Source: Planctomycetota bacterium (lineage in GTDB: Bacteria; Planctomycetota; UBA1135; GCA-002686595). From it: DNA of 48,557 nt. The translations under genes were made by a program, and so were the position numbers. Under the pieces are notes generated by a model, which did no database searches, was not told where the DNA came from, and saw only the letters and a list, made by a program, of their open reading frames with translations. This document shows, one piece after another, positions 1 to 7,442 of the stretch; within the stretch, counting starts at the first letter, position 1; each line of letters starts with the position of its first letter. The stretch spans positions 1-48,557 of the forward strand of contig JADHNZ010000024.1 of NCBI GenBank assembly GCA_016779225.1, written 5' to 3'.

Positions 1-149
1 CGCTCACGCTTGTTCTCCGCGTGGCGAGCCGAAGCCATGAGGGTCGTGGAGAGCATCCAGGTGCACAGGGTCAGCACGAAGACGCTGACCATCACCTCGA
101 CGAGGGTCATGCCGCGGCGAGCGCGAGCGGGGCGGGGAGGGCAGACCAT
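1..149 (-). CDS. type IV pilin-like / pseudopilin protein, N-terminal part only
   Basis: Partial gene running off the left edge, read on the minus strand from an ATG at 149. The first 13 residues are basic and end in R-R-G, followed by M-T-L-V-E-V and a long hydrophobic stretch. This is the prepilin peptidase site of class III signal peptides: Gly at -1 and Glu at +5 of the mature chain. Proteins of this type are type IV pilins or type II secretion pseudopilins, inserted in the inner membrane and assembled into a fibre. Only about 49 codons are visible, so pilin and pseudopilin cannot be told apart. Its nearest neighbour, fadE, ends 107 bases upstream on the same strand and gives no functional hint. 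Confidence 0.7.
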   Translation of the reverse strand, partial: MVCPPRPARARRGMTLVEVMVSVFVLTLCTWMLSTTLMASARHAENKRE

Positions 150-249
150 GGGCGAGTGGGAGAGACCCGTCTCACCCTTCGACCTCGCCGGGCCGCGGCC
201 TGAAGCCGCGCCCGCCGTGCCCCGTTTCGAGGCAAGGAGACCCCTCCTG

Positions 250-265
250 GGGGCCCTCAGGCCCC
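250..265 (-). terminator. short GC hairpin over the fadE stop codon
   Basis: Arms GGGGCC (250-255) and GGCCCC (260-265) with a 4-base loop. The hairpin includes the fadE stop codon (257-259). There is no T-tract, so termination is only a guess. Confidence 0.3.
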
Positions 266-2683
266 GCAGCGCGCCCGGTAGGCCTCGGGCCCGAAGCTGT
301 CCACCTGGATGGCCTCGCGCTGGAGGTGGCGCGCGTGCAGGACGCGGTCGGCCTCGCTCTGCGTGAGGATGGATGCGGCCACGGCGGCCTCGAGCTGTGC
401 GGCCTCCGGCCCGCGCGGGAGGCTGCCGGCGCGGGCAGCCTTCTTCACCCTCGCCACCAGGGGCGCGGCGGCGGCCACGGCGGCTGCGGCGTCCTCGAGA
501 GCCCCGAGGCCCGAGCGCTCGGGGGAGGGCACATGCACCGAGTGCGTCAGGCGCTCGCGCGTCGCGGGGTCCGCAAGCGCCAGGCGCGCGACCTCCGCAG
601 CGAGGGCGTCGTCCGGGGCCGCGACCGTCCGTCCGCGCGGAAGGGCGAGGGCGCGCAGGGCCAAGGCCACCGGGCGGTTGGGCAGGTTCTCGAGCACGCC
701 GAGGAGGGCGTCCTCTGCCCCGCCGAGATGCGTGCGCAGGGCCCACTCCAGGTAGGGCGCGTCGGCCGCAAGGCTGCCGCGCCGCAGGTCGCGGTGCAGG
801 GCCGCGCTGGCGAAGTACAGGTGGGCCAGGGCGTCAGCCAGGCGGCCAGTGAGGCGCTCCTTGCGCTTGAGGTCCGCGCCAAGGGTGATCATTGCGGCCT
901 CGGACACGAGGGCGAAGGCGGCGGACAGGCGCGAGACCTGGCGCGAGCCCCAGGCGCCGCGCCCGGGGAGCGAGCGCCCGGTCCCGAGCCAGCCGGAGGT
1001 CCACCCGCCGAGGGCCGCGCGCGCCGCGGTCGAGAGGGTGTGGCCGATGTGGCCGGAGAAGGCGCGGTCGAAGCCCCTGCGGTCACCCTGCTGAACGGCA
1101 TCCACCTCGGCGAACGCGAACGGATGGCAGCGCAGCGCGCCCTGACCGAACACGATCAGGGTGCGGGTCAGGACATTGGCGCCCTCGACCGTGATCCCGA
1201 TGGGGAGCGCCTGGTAGAAGCCCGCCAGCACATTCTTGCGCCCGCGGCAGATCGCGGCGCCCGCGAGGATGTCCATGCCCTCGTTGACCACATCGCGCAT
1301 GGCCTCGGTGGTCCACGCCTTCATGATCGCGGACAGCACCGCGGGCTTCTCGCCGGCGGCCACCGAGGCGGCGGTCAGCTCGCGCGCAGCGTCCATCCAC
1401 CAGCTGTCACCCGCAATGCGGGAGAGCTTCTCCTCGACGCCCTCGAACCGCGCGATCGGCATCCCGAACTGCTCGCGGACCATGCCGTAGGAGGTCACGG
1501 TGCGCAGGGTCGTCTGTGCGGCTCCGCAGGCGAGCCCGGGAAGGCACAGGGAGCGGCCGGCGGACAGGCAGTCCATCAGCATGCGCCAGCCCTTGCCCAC
1601 CTGCTCGGCCCCGCCGATGACATGGTCCAGGGGAACGAAGACCTCGCGGCCTGTGGTGGGGCCGTTGATGAACTTGACGCCCAGGGGATCGTGGCGGCGG
1701 CCGGTCTCGACGCCGGGCAGGCTCGTGGGCACGAGGGCGAGGGTGATGCCTCGCTTCTCCTTGCCGCCCAAGAGGCCCTCGGGGTCCTCGAGCTGGAAGG
1801 CCACTCCGAGCAGGCTGGCCACCGGCGCGAGGGTGATGTAGCGCTTGTTCCAGTCGAGGCGCACGCCCAGCACCTCCTTGCCGTTCCAGTTCCCGCGGCA
1901 GACCACGCCGCGGCTCGACAGCGAGCCCGCATCCGAGCCGGCGAAGGGCTCGGTGAGGGCGAAGGCCGGAACCTCCTGACCGCGGGCAAGGCGCGGGAGC
2001 CAGCGGTCCTTTTGCTCCTGCGTTCCGTAGTGCAGCAGGAGCTCCGCGGGGCCCAGGGACGACGGCAGCATGACCGTCACCGCCAGGGTCACATTGTGGC
2101 TCGAGCAGCGCGTGATGATCTCGCTCACCGCCCGCGCGCTGAAGTCGAGGCCGCCGTACTCACGGGGGATGATCAGGCCCATGAAGCGCTTGGCCTTCAG
2201 GTAGGACCAGACCTCGGGCGGCAGGTCTCCGAGCTCATCGACCCGCTCGTTGTCCGTCATCCGACAGATGGTCTCCACCTCCTCGTCGAGGAAGCGCTGC
2301 TCCTCGTCCGTGAGGGGCGCGGGATCGAAGGCTGCGAGCCGGCTCCAGTCGGGGCGCCCCGAGAACAGCTCCCCATCCCACCAGACCGTGCCTGCCTCCA
2401 GCGCGACGCGCTCCGTCTCGCTCATCTTCGGAAGCAGCGGAGCCACGAGGCCCATGGACGGGCCGGTCACAAGGGCGCGGCGGAGGGCCGGGATGCCGGT
2501 CACCATGGCCGTGACTGCCGCGACGCCGAGCACCGCCCCGGAGGTCGCATCCAGGCCGCCGCGCTCGAGGACCCAGCCGGTCAGCACGACCGCGCCGGAG
2601 GTGGCGAAGGCCCACCACGAGCGGCCCTGGACGAGCAGAGCGAGGCCAAGGACGAGCGCGAGGAGGAGGGCAGGGAGCAGCAT
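257..2683 (-). CDS. fadE: FadE-type acyl-CoA dehydrogenase
   Basis: 808-residue protein, close to E. coli FadE (814). It would catalyse the first step of beta-oxidation, making trans-2-enoyl-CoA from acyl-CoA with FAD. Two hydrophobic segments occupy about residues 1-50, as in membrane-associated FadE. The acyl-CoA dehydrogenase core follows (about 110-500), with the motif ALTEPFAGSDAGS typical of the middle domain and a middle domain longer than in short-chain enzymes. The last 300 residues match the DUF1974-type extension of FadE in size and in their Ala/Arg/Leu-rich helical nature. It stands apart from the two beta-oxidation clusters further right, so it probably handles longer chains than the short-chain enzymes at 14051 and 18686. 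The ATG at 2683 is the only start that keeps the membrane segment. Confidence 0.88.
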   Translation of the reverse strand: MLLPALLLALVLGLALLVQGRSWWAFATSGAVVLTGWVLERGGLDATSGAVLGVAAVTAMVTGIPALRRALVTGPSMGLVAPLLPKMSETERVALEAGTVWWDGELFSGRPDWSRLAAFDPAPLTDEEQRFLDEEVETICRMTDNERVDELGDLPPEVWSYLKAKRFMGLIIPREYGGLDFSARAVSEIITRCSSHNVTLAVTVMLPSSLGPAELLLHYGTQEQKDRWLPRLARGQEVPAFALTEPFAGSDAGSLSSRGVVCRGNWNGKEVLGVRLDWNKRYITLAPVASLLGVAFQLEDPEGLLGGKEKRGITLALVPTSLPGVETGRRHDPLGVKFINGPTTGREVFVPLDHVIGGAEQVGKGWRMLMDCLSAGRSLCLPGLACGAAQTTLRTVTSYGMVREQFGMPIARFEGVEEKLSRIAGDSWWMDAARELTAASVAAGEKPAVLSAIMKAWTTEAMRDVVNEGMDILAGAAICRGRKNVLAGFYQALPIGITVEGANVLTRTLIVFGQGALRCHPFAFAEVDAVQQGDRRGFDRAFSGHIGHTLSTAARAALGGWTSGWLGTGRSLPGRGAWGSRQVSRLSAAFALVSEAAMITLGADLKRKERLTGRLADALAHLYFASAALHRDLRRGSLAADAPYLEWALRTHLGGAEDALLGVLENLPNRPVALALRALALPRGRTVAAPDDALAAEVARLALADPATRERLTHSVHVPSPERSGLGALEDAAAAVAAAAPLVARVKKAARAGSLPRGPEAAQLEAAVAASILTQSEADRVLHARHLQREAIQVDSFGPEAYRARCGA

Positions 2684-2797
2684 GGCGGGGCAGGGTGAGA
2701 GGACTCGGTCCTTCGTCCATCGGCCAGCGGGCGCGGAATCCCAAGTGGAGGCTGCGACCGATCGCCGCCGCGGCCGCCTCGGCGCTCCAGGGGCCTC

Positions 2798-4591
2798 TCA
2801 GAGCCCGAACTCGCGCCGGATCCAGGCAGGGCGCGACCAGTCCCAGTTGCGCTCTGCCATGCCGGCAACCAGCAGCGGGTACGCGTCCAGCAGGGCCTCG
2901 ACCACCTCGTCGTGGAGGCCCATGGCCGCCTGGTGGCGCCGCAGGCAGCGCTCCTCGACCTCGCTCCGGGCGCTGGCCGAGCGCAGGGCGTGCCACGCCT
3001 CCGCCGAGGAGCAGCCGCGCACCTGCTTGCGCTGATGCCCCAGGTGATGGAGCAGGTCCACCATGGGCAGGAAGCGCTCCTCGGTCGAGCCCAGGTCGAG
3101 CGCCCCCGCGAAGCTCCCGTCGGGGCCGACCATCATGTGCTTCGCGCGCAGGTCTGCGTGATGGAAGACCAGGGGGACGACCTGTCCCAGCAGCCGCTCG
3201 CGCAGCCGCGCCAGCTCGCGCCGCACGCGGGCGCTCGAGGAGGGCACGCGGACCTGGCGCGCGACGCGCTCGATGCGCGCCCCGAGCAGCTGCTCGAAGG
3301 CCTCCTCCCCAAGGGGCTCGGGCGCGCGGACGCGCAGCGTGTTCAGGGCCTCGGTCAGGGTCTCCGCCGCGCGTGCCGTCTTCGCGGGTGCGTCGGTGAT
3401 GTGCGTCGCCGTCCAGCCGGGCAGGCGCCGGGCGACGAACAGGTGCAGCCCCTCGAGCTCGCCCTCGAAGAGCGGCTCGGGCAGGCGCAGGGCGGGGAAG
3501 CGCGCGTGCGCTCCACGCAGATGCTCCTGGTGGCGCGCGAGGAGGCGTCGCTTGCCAGGCGAGAGGGCCAGGTGCACGGCCCAGCCTCCCTCGACTGGAC
3601 CGGACTCGCGCTCGAGCTCGACGCCGGCGGGGGCGGTCAGGGCCAGGGCTGCGTTCGAGCGCGTGGCCACCAGCTGGTCGAGCGCGCCCCCGCGCTCGCC
3701 CAGTCGCTCGCCCAGCGCGTCGAGGGACCTCTGCAGGCGCGAGCGTCCGCGCGGAGCGGCCAGCACTGCGAAGCTGGGGGCGAGCACCGGGAAGAGGCCG
3801 AGGCGCTGGGCCCAGACCTTGGGGGCGTTGGCACGCTCGCGCGGGCCGACCGTCAGCCGCGGCCTGGGGGCGTCCAGACCCACCACATGGCTGAACTCGC
3901 GCGCGTCCGGATAGAGCGCGAAGCGTCGCGCGGGGCCCACGGCCGCGAGGGAGCGGGCGTGGCCCCAGAGGGTCGCCTCGCCCGCGACAGGCACTAGCGC
4001 GCGTTGCAGCCAGGCCAGCGGGCCGAGCCGTCGGAAGCGTCCGCGCACGCCGGTCGCTCGCTTGTAGGCGAGGCGGTTGTCCGCAACCAGCACCGCCTCA
4101 CGCCGCGTGAGGCGAGCCAGCTCGGAGGGGGACACCAAGGAGGACGCTGCATTGCCGTGCGCGTATCCGGGAGCTCCATCCTCACGCACCACCAGGTCGA
4201 AGGCGTCGTCGGGGAAGGGCAGGCGACCCCCCTCTAGGACGAAGTGCTGCACGCAGCCCGGCGCGAACTCGCGGTCGCGACGGCGGGCGAGCCGGCAGCG
4301 GTCGAGGCTCGGGTCGACGACCACCACGCGCCAGCCCAGGGCGGCGAGGGCGGGCACCGTCCCGGACAGCGCGCTGCCCACGAACAGGGCGCGGCCGGGC
4401 GCGCCGGGCAGCAGCAGGGCCCAGGCCCCGCGGCTCTCCTCGAGGAGCATCATCGTGCGGTCCGCATCCTCGCGCGGCATGCGCACGAGCAGCGGCTCGA
4501 GCAGGTCTCGCCAGGCCGATCCCGGGAGGGGCTTGGCCAGGAACACCCGCGCATGGCTCGCGGGGACGGGGGAGGGCGGGACCTCGGTCAC
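2798..4591 (-). CDS. putative methyltransferase-like / aminoglycoside-phosphotransferase-like fusion protein
   Basis: The open frame extends to 4894, but I start it at the GTG at 4591, which overlaps the stop of the upstream gene as GTGA; the part above 4591 would overlap that gene. This gives 597 residues. Residues about 65-140 look like a class I SAM-binding fold: ALFVGSALSG, an acidic D93 at the end of strand 2, and LPFPDDAFDLV as in Methyltransf_11 proteins. The C-terminal third resembles an APH/choline-kinase fold: HADLRAKH at 478-485 as catalytic loop and ALDLG with D499 as the DFG-like site. The metal-binding Asn normally at the eighth position of the loop is His485. The N-terminal glycine motif is degenerate, so either half could be inactive. 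Substrate unknown. It is translationally coupled to the membrane protein at 4588-5760. Confidence 0.55.
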   Translation of the reverse strand: MTEVPPSPVPASHARVFLAKPLPGSAWRDLLEPLLVRMPREDADRTMMLLEESRGAWALLLPGAPGRALFVGSALSGTVPALAALGWRVVVVDPSLDRCRLARRRDREFAPGCVQHFVLEGGRLPFPDDAFDLVVREDGAPGYAHGNAASSLVSPSELARLTRREAVLVADNRLAYKRATGVRGRFRRLGPLAWLQRALVPVAGEATLWGHARSLAAVGPARRFALYPDAREFSHVVGLDAPRPRLTVGPRERANAPKVWAQRLGLFPVLAPSFAVLAAPRGRSRLQRSLDALGERLGERGGALDQLVATRSNAALALTAPAGVELERESGPVEGGWAVHLALSPGKRRLLARHQEHLRGAHARFPALRLPEPLFEGELEGLHLFVARRLPGWTATHITDAPAKTARAAETLTEALNTLRVRAPEPLGEEAFEQLLGARIERVARQVRVPSSSARVRRELARLRERLLGQVVPLVFHHADLRAKHMMVGPDGSFAGALDLGSTEERFLPMVDLLHHLGHQRKQVRGCSSAEAWHALRSASARSEVEERCLRRHQAAMGLHDEVVEALLDAYPLLVAGMAERNWDWSRPAWIRREFGL

Positions 4592-5760
4592 GGTGTTTCG
4601 GTCCCTCGCGTTCCGGGAGTCGCGCTCTCCGAGTGCGGTGCCGCCGGCGTGACTCGAACCTGCGGCGCACGAGCCGTGCGTGGCCCCCACGCCAGCAGCA
4701 CGCCAAGCGAGGCGGCTGGGAGTGCGAGCAGGCCGTGGGTGCCGGGCGCGTGGCCGAGGGCCACGGCGGCGCCGAGGGCCGCACCTGTGGCTGCCAGCGC
4801 GCGCGGTGCAAGGGAGGGTCCGTCGGCGGGCTGCAGCGCAGGCCGGACCTGAAGCACGACCCAGGGCATCACCGCGACGGCGGCCAGGATCCATCCGTCA
4901 GGCGAGGCCTCCGTGGGGCTCCACCCGGCATGGACGGCGGCGCCCAGCGAGACGAGCGCCAGGAGGGCAGCGAGCTGTGCGACCTCGGATCGTCGCGGGC
5001 GCGCGCTCGCCGCAACCAGGCCGATTCCGAGGGCCAGGCCCACTCCGGCCGCGCCGCCCCCGCCCACGGCGTGCAGCGCGCCGGCCAGCACCGCCAGCGC
5101 GCGACCGCGTCGGTCCGCACGGAAGCTCCAGCGGACGAGGCCCTCGGTGCCCAGCGCGCCTGCTGCCAGGGTGAGGGCGCCCTGGGAGGTCGTCTGCGCT
5201 CCCTCGTGCACCAGCAGCATCACGGCCGCGACGAGCGCGAGCGCGTCGATCGCCACCGGACGCACGCGCAGGCAGCGCGCGGCCGAGATCCACGAGAGCA
5301 GAGCCGCGCCCTCCAGCGCCGCGTGCAGCGCGCCGTCTTGCGAGCCCTCGAGGCCCGTCCGTGCGCGCACGGCCACGGAGAAGGCTGCGATGGTCAGGGG
5401 CGCCGCCCGGAGCACACGCGCGGGCAGCGCCTCGGCCGGCTCGGCCTCGGGTCCGCGAGCCAGCGGGGCGAGCGCGAACGGGCCGAAGCGCAGCGCCAGG
5501 GCGCGTCCAGCCGCCACGGCTCCCGCGGTACCGAAGAAGGCCCACAGGAACCCCACGCTCCCGGCGCCCACCTCGAACGCATCCGCCGTCGCGCGCACCG
5601 CCAGCAGGCCGAGCACGAGCGACGCGGCCAGGACCGCGGGCAGCTCGCGGGGGCGCCCTCCGCCGGGCTCGCCCGCGGGGAGCAGGGCCAGCAGCAGCCT
5701 CCCGACTCCGGCCAGCGCGATCAGGCGCGGGAGCAGGGCCCAGTCGGCGGTGGGGTCCAT
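4588..5760 (-). CDS. multi-pass membrane protein of unknown function
   Basis: 390 residues with many Ala/Leu/Val-rich hydrophobic stretches separated by short Arg-rich loops, which I read as roughly ten membrane segments. I recognise no catalytic motif. The last residues are polar, and the stop overlaps the GTG of the methyltransferase/kinase-like gene, so the two are very likely made together. The partner's enzyme-like domains suggest a role in envelope or polysaccharide chemistry, but that is inference. The start is the ATG at 5760, 62 bases from the divergent amidase gene, so both promoters must lie in that short gap. Confidence 0.6.
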   Translation of the reverse strand: MDPTADWALLPRLIALAGVGRLLLALLPAGEPGGGRPRELPAVLAASLVLGLLAVRATADAFEVGAGSVGFLWAFFGTAGAVAAGRALALRFGPFALAPLARGPEAEPAEALPARVLRAAPLTIAAFSVAVRARTGLEGSQDGALHAALEGAALLSWISAARCLRVRPVAIDALALVAAVMLLVHEGAQTTSQGALTLAAGALGTEGLVRWSFRADRRGRALAVLAGALHAVGGGGAAGVGLALGIGLVAASARPRRSEVAQLAALLALVSLGAAVHAGWSPTEASPDGWILAAVAVMPWVVLQVRPALQPADGPSLAPRALAATGAALGAAVALGHAPGTHGLLALPAASLGVLLAWGPRTARAPQVRVTPAAPHSESATPGTRGTETP

Positions 5761-5822
5761 GCAGCGATCTTCCCACGGGCGGCGCCGGAAGCCCAGGGCG
5801 AACCCGTGGCTACCATGCGCCC

Positions 5823-6647
5823 ATGCGCGTGGCTGCCGCTCCCATGGATGTCGAGACCGGCGCCGTTGCGGCGAACCTAGCGCGGGCCTGCGCGCTGGCG
5901 ACCCGCGCGGCTGCCGAAGGCGCGGAGCTGCTTGCGCTGCCTGAGATGTGGCCCACCTCCTTCGTGCCCGATGCCACCCCCGGCGACCTGGCCGCCAGCG
6001 CGGAGGCCGTGGCGACCCTCGCGCAGCACGCGGCCGAGGTGAACCTCGCGGTCGTGGGGTCGGCCTTCGGCCCCGTGGACGACGCAGGCCGCCCCTCGAA
6101 TCGCCTGCACCTGCTGCGCGAGGGGCGGCTCCACGCCCTGCACGACAAGGAGCACCTGTTCTCCCCGACCGCCGAGCACCTGGTCTTTCGCGGCGGCACC
6201 GAGGCGCCCGCGAGCCAGCCCCTCGGCGGCGGCGCGGTCTCGGGCCTGATCTGCTACGACCTGCGCTTCCCTGGAGTCGCGCAGGGCGCGGTCCAGGGCG
6301 GAGCGGAGCTCCTGGTCATCGTGGCCCAGTGGCCGGTGGACCGCTCGGCGCACTGGGAGGTCCTGCTGCGCGGCCGCGCCGTGGAGGGGCAGTGCTGGGT
6401 GCTGGCCTGCAACCGAGGAGGCACGGCCGAGGTGGGGCGCAGACGCATGTGCCTCGAGTTCCCGGGCGAGGCCCTGTTGGTCTCACCCCATGGGGAGGTG
6501 ACGGCTCGCAGCCGTGACGAGCTCTTGCTGGGGGAGGTGGACTGGGAGCAGGCGCGCGGGCTGCGCCGCCTCGTTCCGATGGCCGCGGACGCCGAGCGCC
6601 GGGCAAGGCGTGCATGGGCCGAGCCGGGCGAGCGAGGCCCGGACTGA
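5823..6647 (+). CDS. nitrilase-superfamily carbon-nitrogen hydrolase (omega-amidase-like)
   Basis: 274 residues, the normal length for the C-N hydrolase family that splits amides or nitriles with a Glu-Lys-Cys triad. All three are visible: E41 in LALPEMW, K109 in HDKEHLFSP and C144 in GLICYDLRFP. The HDK and CYDLRFP contexts are those of the Nit2/YafV branch, whose members hydrolyse 2-oxoglutaramate or 2-oxosuccinamate, so an omega-amidase repairing transamination by-products is the best guess. No signal peptide, so cytoplasmic. The ATG at 5823 is chosen because the catalytic domain begins directly with MRVAAAPMD; the frame upstream is antisense to the membrane protein gene. Confidence 0.85.
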   Translation: MRVAAAPMDVETGAVAANLARACALATRAAAEGAELLALPEMWPTSFVPDATPGDLAASAEAVATLAQHAAEVNLAVVGSAFGPVDDAGRPSNRLHLLREGRLHALHDKEHLFSPTAEHLVFRGGTEAPASQPLGGGAVSGLICYDLRFPGVAQGAVQGGAELLVIVAQWPVDRSAHWEVLLRGRAVEGQCWVLACNRGGTAEVGRRRMCLEFPGEALLVSPHGEVTARSRDELLLGEVDWEQARGLRRLVPMAADAERRARRAWAEPGERGPD

Positions 6648-6709
6648 CCCTCACAGTCTGGCGGCGCTCCGGGCAGCCGGCGCCAGGCGGTCCTGCGTCC
6701 AACAGAGGC

Positions 6710-6739
6710 GCGAGGGGAGGCTCTCACCCCTCCCCTCGC
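6710..6739. terminator. bidirectional hairpin between convergent genes
   Basis: Perfect 11-base arms GCGAGGGGAGG (6710-6720) and CCTCCCCTCGC (6729-6739) with an 8-base loop, in the gap between the amidase and the small secreted protein gene. A pyrimidine-rich, T-containing stretch follows on the plus strand. Its position suits both genes. Confidence 0.6.
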
Positions 6740-6780
6740 TTCCATCCATCTGTCTCCCACCTGTCGGCAGAGCGCGAGGC

Positions 6781-7290
6781 TCAGGCCGGAGGCAAGGTCT
6801 TGTCACCGAGCACGGGCGGAAGGTCCACCGGTGCGTCGGCCGGCGGTGCGCCGGGCACATGCAGGGCCGCAGCCACGCGGCGGGGCTGTGAGGCTCCGCG
6901 CCACACGGCGAGGCGGCCGTCCGCCGCGGGCACCACGAACATTGAGGCCGAGGTGCCGCTGGCAACCTCGGGGAGGCTGACGCGCGCGGAGGCGGGCGAG
7001 GTGTGGGGACCGCGGGAGACCACGCGGAACCAGTGCTCCTGGGCGGCGCCGCGGGGGAGCGGGTGCACGACGCGCGCGCCGGGCGCGAGAGCGAGCGTTC
7101 CCACCGGGCCGTGGCCGTCGAGGCCGATGACCACCACCACCGGGTTCAGGGAGGCGTTCTCGGCGCAGAAGTGCGAGGCACTGGTCTGGACCAGCGCGGT
7201 CAGCTCCTGTCCCTGCAGGGCCTCGGGGATGGGGGCCGGGGCGGGGGCCTGGAGGCCGGCGCCGAGGGCGAGGAGCAGGGTGGGGAGCAT
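6781..7290 (-). CDS. small secreted protein of unknown function
   Basis: 169 residues. The start MLPTLLLALGAGLQAPAPAP looks like a short signal peptide with cleavage near residue 14, followed by a Pro/Ala linker. The rest is a beta-rich, Val/Gly-rich domain without a recognised motif. There is a single Cys (SHFCAEN). The codon pattern is that of its neighbours and the gene is bounded by a hairpin downstream, which supports it being real. Probably periplasmic or exported; function not assigned. Confidence 0.5.
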   Translation of the reverse strand: MLPTLLLALGAGLQAPAPAPIPEALQGQELTALVQTSASHFCAENASLNPVVVVIGLDGHGPVGTLALAPGARVVHPLPRGAAQEHWFRVVSRGPHTSPASARVSLPEVASGTSASMFVVPAADGRLAVWRGASQPRRVAAALHVPGAPPADAPVDLPPVLGDKTLPPA

Positions 7291-7383
7291 GGTGAAGGGG
7301 ATCCGCTGCGCGGGTCCCCGGGTATCGGCCTCGCACTCCCGCGGCCTTGAATCGAATTGAGACAGTCCCCGCCCTGGGCCAGC

Positions 7384-7398
7384 GGGAGGGCTCCTCCC
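7384..7398 (-). terminator. short hairpin downstream of the CHAT gene
   Basis: GGGAGG (7384-7389) and CCTCCC (7393-7398) with a 3-base loop, 45 bases beyond the stop of the CHAT gene. A second perfect palindrome, GGGGAGCTCCCC, lies at 7422-7433. No T-run follows, so this is a weak terminator candidate. Confidence 0.3.
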
Positions 7399-7442
7399 AA
7401 GGCCTCCGGGGCCTCCGCCCTGGGGAGCTCCCCGCCCCGAGC

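Noticed and set aside
326-2698. Plus-strand open frame of 790 residues antisense to fadE
   Set aside because: Complementary to a full FadE homologue; sequence is low-complexity Gly/Arg/Ala with no motif.
4645-4670. GACTCGAACC resembling a minus-strand tRNA T-arm
   Set aside because: No acceptor, D or anticodon arms can be built around it and it lies within coding sequence of the membrane protein.
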